The position numbers were made by a program, and so were the translations under genes. A stretch of DNA of 64,000 nt from NCBI GenBank assembly GCA_036008465.1, contig DASYNP010000044.1:1-64000 (forward strand), in the 5' to 3' direction. Positions 1 through 8,909 of the stretch are shown here, one piece after another (position 1 is the stretch's first letter; each line of letters starts with the position of its first letter). Under the pieces are notes generated by a model that had not been told where the DNA came from, made no database searches, and was given only the letters and a program-made list of their open reading frames with translations. The DNA comes from DASPSM01 sp036008465. GTDB lineage: Bacteria; Planctomycetota; Planctomycetia; Planctomycetales; Planctomycetaceae.

Positions 1-210
1 GGTGACGACCGTCAAGGGCGATCACCGAATAGATGATTGAGCTCCCGTCCGGAACTCGACACGCGCACGTCAAAGATCAATCGCAAAGTTCCCAAAGCAG
101 CAATCCACCGGTTGACAAATCCGTTCTCATAGATGAGGGCACTTTCTTCGTTTCCGTCCTGGGCCGTCGTAACCGTTCGTGTCCCGTCCCATCGTCCCGC
201 GCGCCTTCGG

Positions 211-303
211 AGGCTGCCGGGAATCTCTTCCTCCCTAGTGAAAACGGGTTCCCATCACCGGCGGGAATCCTTTTTTCGTTCCCGCCGGGGATCTGTTCCC
301 CGG
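211..303. repeat. 93-bp direct repeat, copy 1
   Basis: Starts AGGCTGCCGG and runs through TAGTGAAAACGGG, ATCACCGGCGGGAA and TTCGTTCCCGCCGGG to TTCCCCGGC. The same succession recurs at 498-590 with point differences and the same length. The inner GGCGGGAA...TTCCCGCC half forms a hairpin. No convincing coding region crosses it; the long open frames here are a by-product of high GC and repeats. Confidence 0.75.
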
Positions 304-401
304 CACGCTTCGATTCCCGTCCTGACTTTGGCCTTTGGACTTCGGACCTTGGACTTTCCTCGTGTCCCGTCCCAATCTGTCCCGTCCCGACCCCTGATCG
401 G

Positions 402-464
402 GGGTTGGGTCACGAATTTCGTGGGTCACCTTCCTATCAAAAATTCGTGACCCGACCCAACCCC
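402..464. repeat. Long imperfect hairpin with CCTATCAAAA centre
   Basis: Left arm GGGTTGGGTCACGAATTT (402-419) is mirrored by the right arm 441-464, whose reverse complement carries a 5-base insertion (CGGGT). The spacer contains CCTATCAAAA. A hairpin at 10333-10399 has different arm sequence but the same CCTATCAAAA centre, which suggests one family of structured repeats. Confidence 0.7.
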
Positions 465-497
465 TGGTATTTCCCCCTAGCCACTTCGGATACGACC

Positions 498-590
498 AGG
501 CTGCCGGAGATCCTTTTCTCCTTAGTGAAAAAGGATCCCCATCACCGGCGGGAACGAATTTTCGTTCCCGGCGGGAACGCTATCCCCGGC
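498..590. repeat. 93-bp direct repeat, copy 2
   Basis: Second copy of the unit at 211-303, with the same landmarks in the same order: AGGCTGCCGG, TTAGTGAAAAAGG, ATCACCGGCGGGAA, TTCGTTCCCGGCGGG, ATCCCCGGC. Both copies lie in the same orientation, 194 bp apart, with the hairpin at 402-464 between them. Confidence 0.75.
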
Positions 591-820
591 AAGGGGCAGC
601 AGGCGAACCTTCATCGCTGGGCGCGCACCAACGCACGTCAGAAGAAAGTCCCTATCTCCATTCAGCCAGAAAATTCCAATTCAGACAAGATCAGTTTTCT
701 ACGCGCAGAGCACTTTCTCGGTAGCCCCGCAAGGGGCGGCACTCCCATAGCCACGCGGCGTCAGCCCGTGGAAAGGAATGTCCATGAGATCGAAAGCCCC
801 AACGGGGCGACAGAGGATTC

Positions 821-980
821 CCCCTCACCCCCAATCCCTCTCCCGCAAGGGGCGAGGGGAGAAGGGGTAAGCACGACAATTCGTCGAGTGGAACGAACGC
901 TGGGCTCGCGCGGCTCATCGCCGTTTGACCGAATTCCTTCTCCCCTCTCCCCTCGCGGGAGAGGGCGGGGGTGAGGGGGC
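821..980. repeat. Inverted pair of REP-like G/C-tract palindromes
   Basis: Two copies of the CCCCTCACCCC..CCCTCTCCCGC..GGGGAGAGGGG element face each other at 821-866 and 936-980. An equivalent facing pair sits at 3918-4023. The flanking 700-810 stretch also has short GCCCC..GGGGC palindromes such as the one around 795-808. These are non-coding interspersed repeats. Confidence 0.75.
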
Positions 981-1326
981 CCTAGTGGTCCGTCCACACC
1001 AATTTGGTGGGTGGCACTGGCGGCTTGTCCGAGGGTGTCCGGGAATTCACGGCAGCATTTTGGCTTGGGTGCCACGTCTGAGCGGCTGCCGCTCAGGCGT
1101 GCTCTTCCCGCTAGGTGATGTTGGTCGGAATTGAGCGGGCGTAATAACTTTGGTGAAGAGCACGGCTGAGACGAAACGTCTCAGCCGTGGCACCCGACCG
1201 AATTCCCGGATCCCCTCGGCTTGTCCGCCAGTGGTCTCGTTTGGAACGCGCGATCAAGACACTGGCGGACAAGCCGCCAGTGCCACCCTGAATCCACCTT
1301 TTTGTCGTTTACGGACCACTAGGGCC
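978..1326. mobile_element. MITE-like element with nested inverted repeats
   Basis: The ends are a perfect 16-bp terminal inverted repeat, GGCCCTAGTGGTCCGT at 978-993 and its complement at 1311-1326. A second perfect inverted pair of 21 bp lies inside at 1010-1030 and 1267-1287 (core ACTGGCGGCTTGTCC). Further in are two opposed copies of a 41-bp unit, GGGTGCCACG..palindrome..GTGCTCTTC, at 1067-1107 and 1155-1195. No transposase frame is present. The size and TIRs fit a non-autonomous element or a stack of nested repeats; no target-site duplication was identified. Confidence 0.6.
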
Positions 1327-1423
1327 GCGCGGTTGATCGCTTCGTCCGACCTGCCCCCGGAGCCTCGGCAGCCTCCTCTTTGGCCCGTTTGGTGTGCCGG
1401 TGCGCCATCGGCAGACACGCGAC

Positions 1424-2515
1424 TCAGCTCAGGCTCTGCAAGATTCCCTTGATGTACCCCAGTGCAAACGCGAACGCCTGAAGGCCGCGCGGGTCGTCAG
1501 GGTGAGACGGCACGTGGTCGGGCATCAGCATGCCGTCGTAGTCGACGTCGCGCAGGATGCGAGCGATGTCGACCAGGTTGATATCCCCCTCGTCGGGGTA
1601 CACTTCGCGAAAATCGTCCCGGTGTCCGCGGATGTTGCGGAAGTGGATGTTGAAGATCTTCCGTCGCTCGCCAAATTCCCGCACGATCGGGCCGAGTTCG
1701 CGGTTTGGGGCGGCCAACATTTCGGCCAAGGTTCCCAGGCAAAAGTTGAGGCCGTGCCAGGGGCTTTCTCGAATCGACAGAAACTTCCGCAAGCCGTCGA
1801 CCGTCCCCAACACGCGACAGACACCCTGGAAGCCTTCCGGCGAAACGCCCGGGTCGTGCGGATGGCAAGCCGCGCGGACCTTGTGTTCGTTGCACACGGG
1901 AATCACCCGTTCGAGAAAGTACTCGATTCGCTCCCAGGCCAATTCCTGAGTGACGCGCCCGGCCCGCGTCACCGGCGGATTCGGCCGAGCCTCAGACCGC
2001 TTCCACGTGCTGTACGTCGATCCGCCCCGGCCCGCGGTCGGCCGAGTTCGCAGCACGCCCAGCAGGCTCAGGTTGTACTTGAATGACCCAATGCCCGCTT
2101 TGGCGCAAGCTTCGATCATCTTATGGATGTCGGCGATGTCGCGATCGCGCTGTGGGCTTTCGCCCAGCAGAATCGCGCCGCGCTTTTCGTGATCGATGTG
2201 ACTAGAGGCGAGAAACGGCAGCGCGACCATCTCCATTCGCACGCCGTGCTTTTCACACAGATCGCGGGTGCGTTCGAGTTCTTCGAGCGTCCAATAACCG
2301 CGCTCGTTCGACTTGAGTGGATATCCACAGATGTGGTCGCAGCCGTGCCGCTTGAAAAACTGCAACATCTCCGGGGTCGTCGGTCCTTGTTGAGTTCCGA
2401 CGTGCATCTTGAGCGGCGCCTGCGTGGAACCAGGCGAGCCGGGTGAGGCGCTCGCGGAGGCTTGGCACGTCGCCAGAGCGACGCCGGCGGCCGACAGAAA
2501 CTCGCGGCGTTTCAT
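1424..2515 (-). CDS. Tat-exported mannonate dehydratase-like TIM-barrel protein
   Basis: This 363-aa protein starts with a twin-arginine signal (MKRREFLSAAG) and continues as a TIM barrel of the UxuA/xylose-isomerase-like superfamily. Visible family blocks are HPHDPG, the FCLGT segment, FGERRKIFNIHFRNIRG, DEGDINLVDI and MPDHVP, which resemble the metal-binding blocks of D-mannonate dehydratase (mannonate to 2-keto-3-deoxygluconate). The start at 2515 is chosen because AAGGAG lies just upstream and the Tat motif begins there, although the frame stays open further upstream. The ATG overlaps the stop of the upstream DinB-like gene (ATGA), so the two are probably co-transcribed. The actual substrate is uncertain, because many exported planctomycete members of this superfamily are annotated only as sugar phosphate isomerase/epimerase. 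Confidence 0.85.
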   Translation of the reverse strand: MKRREFLSAAGVALATCQASASASPGSPGSTQAPLKMHVGTQQGPTTPEMLQFFKRHGCDHICGYPLKSNERGYWTLEELERTRDLCEKHGVRMEMVALPFLASSHIDHEKRGAILLGESPQRDRDIADIHKMIEACAKAGIGSFKYNLSLLGVLRTRPTAGRGGSTYSTWKRSEARPNPPVTRAGRVTQELAWERIEYFLERVIPVCNEHKVRAACHPHDPGVSPEGFQGVCRVLGTVDGLRKFLSIRESPWHGLNFCLGTLAEMLAAPNRELGPIVREFGERRKIFNIHFRNIRGHRDDFREVYPDEGDINLVDIARILRDVDYDGMLMPDHVPSHPDDPRGLQAFAFALGYIKGILQSLS

Positions 2516-3048
2516 GGCCGCTCCTTCTTCTGCGAGCTGTCGCGTGGGAGATAGGGCGCCGAGAACGAGCTGCTTTGCCCGGGGGGAATGGTCAGCCACT
2601 TTCGTTCGGGCTTCAGGAGCCGGGCCAAATAGAGAATCTGCCCGACGTGATACGCGGTGTGTGTGACCGAGCGCAGGCTTGCCTCGCGGACGCTCATCGC
2701 CTCGCCGCGGATGGTGATTGTCCGATCGAGATCGAGGTTGGACAGACTCGTGAGCGTGTTCTCGAGCACACTCCAGCCCGTATTCCAGCGGTGCATCAGG
2801 GAATCGCGAGAATCGCCCTGAAGGAGTTCAAATTCCGTGTCGCGCTGCCGGTCGGGCTTCTCGCCGTCGGTTGTGAGGAAATCGGTCCAACGCGAGTGGA
2901 GGTTGCCGGCGACGTGTTTCACGATCAGCGCGATGGGATTGACCGCGGCCCCCGGCTTGTGAAAGAACGATGCGTCGTCGAGGTCGGCCAACGCATCCTC
3001 GGCCATTTTTCGATAACGGCGGAACTCTGCGCGGATTTCCGACAGCAT
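2512..3048 (-). CDS. DinB-like / DUF1572 family protein
   Basis: 178 aa, with the four-helix-bundle pattern of the DinB/YfiT superfamily. The conserved histidines expected to bind a metal are in VKHVAGN near the N-terminus and HTAYHVGQ near the C-terminus. LHSRWTDFL and the C-terminal HVGQILYLARLL segment fit the DUF1572 branch. Members are small metal-dependent enzymes, some acting as thiol S-transferases; the reaction of this one cannot be read from sequence. It overlaps the downstream TIM-barrel gene by four bases (ATGA), implying translational coupling. Confidence 0.85.
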   Translation of the reverse strand: MLSEIRAEFRRYRKMAEDALADLDDASFFHKPGAAVNPIALIVKHVAGNLHSRWTDFLTTDGEKPDRQRDTEFELLQGDSRDSLMHRWNTGWSVLENTLTSLSNLDLDRTITIRGEAMSVREASLRSVTHTAYHVGQILYLARLLKPERKWLTIPPGQSSSFSAPYLPRDSSQKKERP

Positions 3049-3175
3049 GTTGGATCCTCCTCGTCAGCCTCGCACTACGCATCGCCACAAGAGTATCGCC
3101 ACAAAAGCATTCTTGGTCAGTTCAAGGCCGTTTCCAAGTGCTTGTCGGAGGGACTCTCGAGGGCAGAGCGCCGGA

Positions 3176-3799
3176 CTAAGCGCCCGCCGGTGGACGCAGC
3201 ATGGCCCACAGCGGAACGGAACTCGGGTTTTCGAGGTGCTCCATCACTCGAAACCCATGCCGCTCGTACAAGCGGACGTTGGCGGTGGTGTGCGTTTCAA
3301 GGTAACAGGGCATTCGCTGCTCGTCGGCGCGAGTGAGCACCGGTGCCATCAGCGCGCTGCCGATGCCTTTTCCTTGATGGGCCGGATCGACGCCGATGGT
3401 CGCCACAAACCAGTGCGGGCCTTTCGCGTATTGCTCGTGCAATCGCCGCTGCACGTGATCGAAATCGACCAATCGCTGAAAGCCTGCCCAGCCAAAACCC
3501 AACGGCAGCCCCAACATTCCTGACCGTACTTCTCGCACAAATGTCGGCAGGCCGACGTCGGGCGGCAACCAGCAACAGGCCCCTTCGAGCCCGGCGCTCA
3601 CGTGCACTTCGCCGTGACGCAGTGTATCGCGAACGATGCCGCCATAGAGAGTGGCCACTCCCCGCCGTCGTCGCGTCAACTCGGGGTTCACGTACTGCAT
3701 GAGCGGGTAATCGAGGAACGCCCGCGTCAGCATCGCGCGCGCCGCGGCGAACTGCCGGCGCTGCATTCGCACAATCCCCAGTCCGGTCGTTTGGCTCAT
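3176..3799 (-). CDS. GNAT-family N-acetyltransferase
   Basis: 207 aa from the chosen ATG. The acetyl-CoA binding motif A appears as VDPAHQGKGIGSALM (the Q/RxxGxG/A pattern), followed by the CYLETHTTANVRLYERHGF block typical of GNAT enzymes that act on small molecules or amino groups. The start at 3799 (MSQTTG) has AGCAGGA upstream; the longer frame beginning at 3844 lacks a comparable site. The acceptor substrate is unknown. It lies 127 bp from the DinB-like gene on the same strand and may be an independent unit. Confidence 0.85.
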   Translation of the reverse strand: MSQTTGLGIVRMQRRQFAAARAMLTRAFLDYPLMQYVNPELTRRRRGVATLYGGIVRDTLRHGEVHVSAGLEGACCWLPPDVGLPTFVREVRSGMLGLPLGFGWAGFQRLVDFDHVQRRLHEQYAKGPHWFVATIGVDPAHQGKGIGSALMAPVLTRADEQRMPCYLETHTTANVRLYERHGFRVMEHLENPSSVPLWAMLRPPAGA

Positions 3800-3917
3800 C
3801 GAAATCCTGCTCCCGGCCGGCCGGCCGTTGGGCCGCGGCGTCACACTGCTGGTGTATCGTACCGTGGATCATCTGGTGGAAAATGGTGGAGAACACGGAA
3901 GGAATCCAACCGTCATG

Positions 3918-4023
3918 CTCCCCTCTCCCCTTGCGGGAGAGGGGTCGGGGGTGAGGGGTCCCGATTCGCGAGTCAACGGCTTGCCCCCTCACCCCTAGCC
4001 CCTCTCCCGCGAGGGGAGAGGGG
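3918..4023. repeat. Inverted pair of REP-like palindromes
   Basis: Copies at 3918-3959 and 3984-4023 of the same CCCCTCACCCC/GGGGAGAGGGG element found at 821-980, again facing each other around a short spacer. It lies in the intergenic space upstream of the acetyltransferase and before the sulfotransferase-like gene. No coding potential is seen between 3800 and 4300. Confidence 0.75.
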
Positions 4024-4309
4024 AACAAGAGTTTTTGGCATCGCGAGATCCTCCGACATTCTCACGAAGATGATACACGCTTTACTGGCTGACAAAGATT
4101 CGTCGGGCGCTTTCCCTTGCCGGCCGATGCATCGGATCTTGCGTCCCACCATTTTGTTGTGGAAGCAGCAGAAAAGTGGCTCTTCGCGGGTCACAAATTC
4201 ATTTTGCGGTCCAGAGCGGTCTGCGTTATCATCCGCACGCCGCCGCGAGCCGGAATCCCGAAGGGCGATTCCGAAGAAATGATCGAGGTCGATCGGCAAG
4301 GTGAACGTC

Positions 4310-5101
4310 ATGCCGGATCATCGAGTCATCGTGGTGAGCATTCCCAAATCGGGCACGTATCTCGCGGCCGAGCTGCTCAAGGCCTTGGGCTACCAGTGGA
4401 CCGGCATGCACCTCGCCGAGACCGCGTACACCGATTACACCGGCAGCGCCCTCGAGGAGGCCCGCCAGGATCCCGGTCGATTCGTGCGGAGCGAACCGCT
4501 CAGCGTATCGCTGACCCACATTCAGCCTGGCCAATTTGCCGTCGGCCATCTCCCCTTCAAAGACGACGTCGTGCAAGCGACCGGCCCGTTCAAGCGGCTC
4601 TATCTGACGCGCGATCTCCGCTTGGCCCTGATCTCCTATATGCGATTTATGCACACCACAGGGCGGCTGGGAGCCAAGCATCTGGCCTGGTATTCGATCC
4701 CCGATCTTCGGAAGCGCTGCTACGTCTTTCTGCAAACCAGTGCCCCTTACATGCTCAAACGGTTTTACGAAGGGATGGTGGGGTGGTCGAACCTCGACGA
4801 CACCCTGCCCGTTCGATTCGAGGATCTGACCAATGACGCCGAGCGGGCGACGCGCGTCATCGAGTCGGTCGCGAAGTTCTTGGGAACTCCGAGTTGCGAT
4901 GCGCAGAGCATTCTTCGCGCGAGCCTGGCGACGGAGACAATCACCAAGTCGGACGGGTTGACACGACTTGACGACTATTGGAGTTCGCAGTCCGAGAAAT
5001 GCTTTATCGAAATCGGCGGCGCGGATTTGAACGCCCGCCTCGGTTGCTCGCCCGCCGGCCCCGCTTCGATCGTGGCGCCGCGCGACAAGCAGGCTGCGTA
5101 A
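4310..5101 (+). CDS. Sulfotransferase-domain protein
   Basis: 263 aa. VSIPKSGTYLAAELLKALGY near the N-terminus is the 5'-phosphosulfate binding loop of PAPS-dependent sulfotransferases (PKSGTxW/Y). LTRDLRLALISYMRF in the middle matches the 3'-phosphate binding R..S segment, and LPVRFEDLT is the usual RYEDL block. It should transfer sulfate from PAPS to a hydroxyl group on an unidentified acceptor. The ATG at 4310 has AAGG at 8-base spacing; a GTG at 4301 is an alternative. It is the first gene of a plus-strand group with two ABC exporters and a Tat-exported protease-like protein, so the substrate could be cell-envelope or secreted material, which is inference only. Confidence 0.85.
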   Translation: MPDHRVIVVSIPKSGTYLAAELLKALGYQWTGMHLAETAYTDYTGSALEEARQDPGRFVRSEPLSVSLTHIQPGQFAVGHLPFKDDVVQATGPFKRLYLTRDLRLALISYMRFMHTTGRLGAKHLAWYSIPDLRKRCYVFLQTSAPYMLKRFYEGMVGWSNLDDTLPVRFEDLTNDAERATRVIESVAKFLGTPSCDAQSILRASLATETITKSDGLTRLDDYWSSQSEKCFIEIGGADLNARLGCSPAGPASIVAPRDKQAA

Positions 5102-5248
5102 AGTCGCCGGCCATCACGCTGTCTCCTTCCCAAATGCGGGGGTTCAAAAGAGTCTTCCGACCTGCTACCGTGCCGGGATCGACGCGCTTCGAGCCATTGT
5201 CCACGGTCGTCGGCCACGGAGGGCTCCTGAAGAGGCCACGCGAAAGCC

Positions 5249-7048
5249 GTGTTTGAGCGTCTCCGTGCGCGCAAAGAGTGGAAATTCTTCGCCGTGCTGC
5301 CGCGCGCGAACCGTCCGCTCGCGATCGTGTGGTGGCTCATCGTTGTGCTGCGAGGGGTGCTCCCGGCCGTCTTCGCCATTGCGATGGGCGTGCTCGTGTC
5401 GGCGGTCCAGAATAGCGAATCGCTGGTCGCCGGCTTGGCCCTCGTCGGGGCCATCTTCGTCCTGCTGCAAGTGCTCGCACCGATTCAACAGGCGGTCGGC
5501 GCCAATCTCGGCGATCGCACGGCGGCCTGGCTTTACGACCGGCTGACGGATGCCTGTGTGCGTCCGCCGGGAATGGGGCATCTCGAGAATCCCGAACTCA
5601 CCAACGACCTCACCGTCGCGCGTGATTTCGACCTGGGGATGACGGGACCTCCTCTCTTTATTTCGATGGATTTCATCGCCAGCGGGCTGGTCGAGATGAT
5701 TGGCGGGCTGGCGTCGGCTGTCGTGCTATCGGCCTACGCGTGGTGGGCGCCGATTCTGCTGGCGGGTGCCTGGCTGGCGACGCATTGGCTCCTTCGCGAA
5801 AGCGCCGTCTGGTTCGACCGAAATACGCCCGAAGTCCGAAGCGCCCAGCGCGACGCCGACTACGCCTACCGGCTGGCCGTCGATCCGCCGGCGAGCAAAG
5901 AGCTGCGGCTGTTTGGACTGGCCGGGTGGACGATCGACCGCTTCGTCAACCGCCGTACAAAGCTCTACAAATTGCAGTACGAGGCGACGCGGCTGCGGGA
6001 GCGGCCCGTGTTGTGGAGCATGCTGCTAATCGTCGGTGCCAACGTAGTCGTCTTCTGGGCACTGGCGGCGTCGGCGGTGAACGGGCACCTCGACCTGGGT
6101 CATCTGGTGATGTTCGCCCAAAGCGCGATCGGCACCTCGATGATTGCCTTCGGCGGACTCAACTGGGCCCTGGATGGAGCGGCGGCCCCGGTGGCTGCCG
6201 TGCTGCGGCTCGAGCCGGCAATGGAACCGGCCGGCAAATTGTCGTCTGGCTCGCGCAAGGCGGACGGACTCCCAACGCGCGAGATCCGCTTCCGCAATGT
6301 CACCTTCGGTTACCCCGGGTGTGGCCGCGTGCTCGAGGGTTTCGATCTGACAATTCCTGCGGGCACATCGCTGGCCATCGTTGGCCAGAACGGCGCGGGC
6401 AAGACGACACTCGCCAAGCTGCTTTGCCGCCTGTACGACCCCCAAGAGGGCGCGATCGAAGTCGATGGCGCGGACGTCCGCGAGTTTGAACTTGGCTCTT
6501 GGCGGAAGCGACTGACGGCCGTGTTTCAGGATTTCACCCGCTTCGAGCTACCGCTGCGTGACAACGTGGCGCCGGCCGGCGCGCCCGATGCCGCGATTCA
6601 GTCGGCCCTCGAATCGGCTGGAGCGGCCAATCTCGCGACTCTCGATACGATTCTGGCCCGCGGCTACGAGGGAGGAACCGAGCTCTCGGGAGGCCAGTGG
6701 CAGCGCATCGCGTTGGCTCGCGCACTCTGCGCAGTACAACTCGGAGCGGGCGTCGTGCTGCTCGATGAGCCGACGGCCCAGCTCGACGTTCGCGGCGAGG
6801 CGGAGATTTTCGACCGCATCCTGACCGCGAGTCGGAATTGCACCACAATTCTGATTTCGCATCGCTTTTCGACCGTCCGACACGCCGACCGCATTTGCGT
6901 GCTGGAGCATGGCAAGGTCGTCGAGCTCGGCACGCATGACGAGCTGATGGCTCTTGGCGGACGCTATCACACCATGTTCAATCTGCAGGCCCAGCGCTTC
7001 ACGGCCACCGAGGACGAGGAAGGAAAAGTCTATGACGTCCTCGCCTAG
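5249..7048 (+). CDS. ABC exporter half-transporter (TMD-NBD), subunit 1
   Basis: 599 aa, with an N-terminal membrane domain (hydrophobic segments around residues 25-110 and 150-180, and again 255-300) and a C-terminal ATPase domain. Walker A GQNGAGKTT is near residue 379, the signature LSGGQ near 479, Walker B VVLLDEPTA near 502, and the H-loop is in ISHRFST. All catalytic residues look intact. GTG is the start, after GAAGAGG. The 3' end overlaps the start of the next half-transporter by 17 bases, so the two likely assemble as a heterodimer. The cargo is unknown; the family exports lipids, drugs or peptides. Confidence 0.9.
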   Translation: MFERLRARKEWKFFAVLPRANRPLAIVWWLIVVLRGVLPAVFAIAMGVLVSAVQNSESLVAGLALVGAIFVLLQVLAPIQQAVGANLGDRTAAWLYDRLTDACVRPPGMGHLENPELTNDLTVARDFDLGMTGPPLFISMDFIASGLVEMIGGLASAVVLSAYAWWAPILLAGAWLATHWLLRESAVWFDRNTPEVRSAQRDADYAYRLAVDPPASKELRLFGLAGWTIDRFVNRRTKLYKLQYEATRLRERPVLWSMLLIVGANVVVFWALAASAVNGHLDLGHLVMFAQSAIGTSMIAFGGLNWALDGAAAPVAAVLRLEPAMEPAGKLSSGSRKADGLPTREIRFRNVTFGYPGCGRVLEGFDLTIPAGTSLAIVGQNGAGKTTLAKLLCRLYDPQEGAIEVDGADVREFELGSWRKRLTAVFQDFTRFELPLRDNVAPAGAPDAAIQSALESAGAANLATLDTILARGYEGGTELSGGQWQRIALARALCAVQLGAGVVLLDEPTAQLDVRGEAEIFDRILTASRNCTTILISHRFSTVRHADRICVLEHGKVVELGTHDELMALGGRYHTMFNLQAQRFTATEDEEGKVYDVLA

Positions 7049-8909
7049 CGCTGCGACGATCTCCACGCCGAAGCGCCCGGTCGTGCCCGACGAGTTGCCG
7101 CCGGCTCTGTCGTCGATGTGGCGGCTGTGCAAGCTGGGCTATCAGCACGAGCCGGGCTTGCTCTTGGCCGCATTCCTTCTCGCCTTGCTCGCCGCCCTGC
7201 CCGACGCGCTGTTGGCGCTCTGGCTCAAGATGTTGGGCCAGGGCGTGCTCGAAGGTCGCAACGGCCTGGTGTACGCCGCTGCCGTGTTGCTCGGCTTGTC
7301 GGCCGCAGCCACCTGGTTCCTCCGCACGGTGAGCACTCGCGTGCAGCGCGGCTTCCGCGACAAAGTCACCATCGCGCTCGAGTCGCACGTCGCCCGTCTC
7401 CAGGCTTCGGTCGCAACGATCGCCCATCAGGAGCGGCCCGACTATCTCGACCGGCTCTCGATGCTGCGGAACCAGGTGTTCGTGCTCGACCACATGTATA
7501 TGTCGCTCTTCTCGACGTGCGGATGGATCCTCAGACTGGCCGTCACCGTCGGACTGTTGATGTCGATTCATCCGGCCCTCGTGCTCTTGGCGCTGTTCGC
7601 CGTGCCGACGGTCGTCACTTCGACCTGGAGGCCGGCGGTCGAGCGAGCTGCCCAGGAGCGCGGCGCTCCGTTCAGCCGCCTGGCCCGACATCTCTTCAAC
7701 ATGGCCACCACGGCAACGCCCGGCAAAGAGGTGCGGCTCACGGGCATCGGCCCGCGTCTGGCGACCGAACGCCGCCGCGCGTGGGAGCGCTGGTATGGCC
7801 CTGTCGCGGCAGCCCGCTGGGGAACGGCCGCATGGCACACCCTCGCCTGGGCGATCTTCGGCGGAGCGTACGTCGGCGCCGTTGTCTTCGTCTCGGTGTT
7901 CCTCAAAGCGTCGCCAGGAAACGTGCTGTTGGTGCTGGCGGCCGGATCGCGCTTGTCGGCCTATATCGGCGCGACCGTCGGCGAAATCGGCTTCCTGCGA
8001 GGCATCTGGATGGATGGTTCCCGACGGCTCGCCTGGCTCGAAGACTACGCGGCCGCGCTGGTCGCGTCGGCCGACCTGCCCGTCCCCGCGCGGCTGATTC
8101 GCGGCATTCGCTTCGAGCACGTGTCGTTCGCTTATCCCGGCACCGAGCGAGTCGTTCTCGACGACGTGAACCTCGAACTGCCTGCCGGAGCAGTCGTCGC
8201 CATCGTCGGCGAGAACGGGGCTGGCAAAACGACCATGGTGAAACTTCTGGGAAAACTGTACGAGCCCAACAGTGGCCGAATTCTGATCGACGACGTCGAC
8301 CTGGCCCGCCTCCCGGCCGACGAATGGCGCACGCGGCTGGCCGGCGCCTTCCAGGACTTTTTTAAGTTCGAGTTCCGGGCCCGCCACTCGGTTGGCGTCG
8401 GCGATGTGCCGCGACTCGACGACGAGCCCGCGGTCGCGACTGCCGTAACCCGCGCCGGAGCCGACGGCGTCGTAGCGGGTCTCAAAGCGGGCTTAGAGAC
8501 ACAGCTCGGCCCGACCTGGCCCGAGGGCGTCGAAGTCTCCTTCGGACAGTGGCAAAAACTCGCACTGGCCCGCGGCTTCATGCGTGATTCTCCGCTCCTC
8601 CTGGTGCTCGACGAACCGACCTCCGCCCTCGATGCCGAAAGCGAGCACGAACTGTTTGAACGCTATGCCGCCGCAGCCCGCGGCACGCGTCCGCCTGGCG
8701 ACGGCGCGTCGGCCGACGGAAACCTGGTCCGCGGCGGCGGCCGGATCACGATCCTGGTCTCGCACCGCTTTTCTACCGTGCGGATGGCCGACCTGATCGT
8801 CGTGCTCGACGGCGCCCACGTCGTCGAAGTCGGCACGCACGACGAACTCATGTCCAAGGGCGGCACCTACGCCCAACTCTACGGCATCCAAGCCGCCGCC
8901 TATCGCTGA
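7032..8909 (+). CDS. ABC exporter half-transporter (TMD-NBD), subunit 2
   Basis: 625 aa from ATG 7032, preceded by GAGGAAGGAAAAG; the frame is open further upstream but only inside the preceding gene. It has a membrane domain followed by an ATPase domain. Walker A is GENGAGKTT near residue 393 and Walker B LLLVLDEPTS. The signature motif reads VSFGQ near residue 502 instead of LSGGQ. In heterodimeric exporters one of the two composite ATP sites is commonly degenerate, and the altered C-loop would place the weak site at the Walker A of subunit 1. The next gene starts 91 bp downstream on the same strand and may be the cargo or be cotranscribed. Confidence 0.9.
   Translation: MTSSPSAATISTPKRPVVPDELPPALSSMWRLCKLGYQHEPGLLLAAFLLALLAALPDALLALWLKMLGQGVLEGRNGLVYAAAVLLGLSAAATWFLRTVSTRVQRGFRDKVTIALESHVARLQASVATIAHQERPDYLDRLSMLRNQVFVLDHMYMSLFSTCGWILRLAVTVGLLMSIHPALVLLALFAVPTVVTSTWRPAVERAAQERGAPFSRLARHLFNMATTATPGKEVRLTGIGPRLATERRRAWERWYGPVAAARWGTAAWHTLAWAIFGGAYVGAVVFVSVFLKASPGNVLLVLAAGSRLSAYIGATVGEIGFLRGIWMDGSRRLAWLEDYAAALVASADLPVPARLIRGIRFEHVSFAYPGTERVVLDDVNLELPAGAVVAIVGENGAGKTTMVKLLGKLYEPNSGRILIDDVDLARLPADEWRTRLAGAFQDFFKFEFRARHSVGVGDVPRLDDEPAVATAVTRAGADGVVAGLKAGLETQLGPTWPEGVEVSFGQWQKLALARGFMRDSPLLLVLDEPTSALDAESEHELFERYAAAARGTRPPGDGASADGNLVRGGGRITILVSHRFSTVRMADLIVVLDGAHVVEVGTHDELMSKGGTYAQLYGIQAAAYR

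Noticed and set aside
33..974. Long plus-strand open frame of 313 codons
   Set aside because: It crosses both direct repeats, the hairpin and REP-like elements, and the composition is that of repeats; no domain and no ribosome binding site.
1394..2086. Plus-strand frame opposite the mannonate dehydratase-like gene
   Set aside because: Mirror frame of a clear minus-strand gene; no protein-like features.
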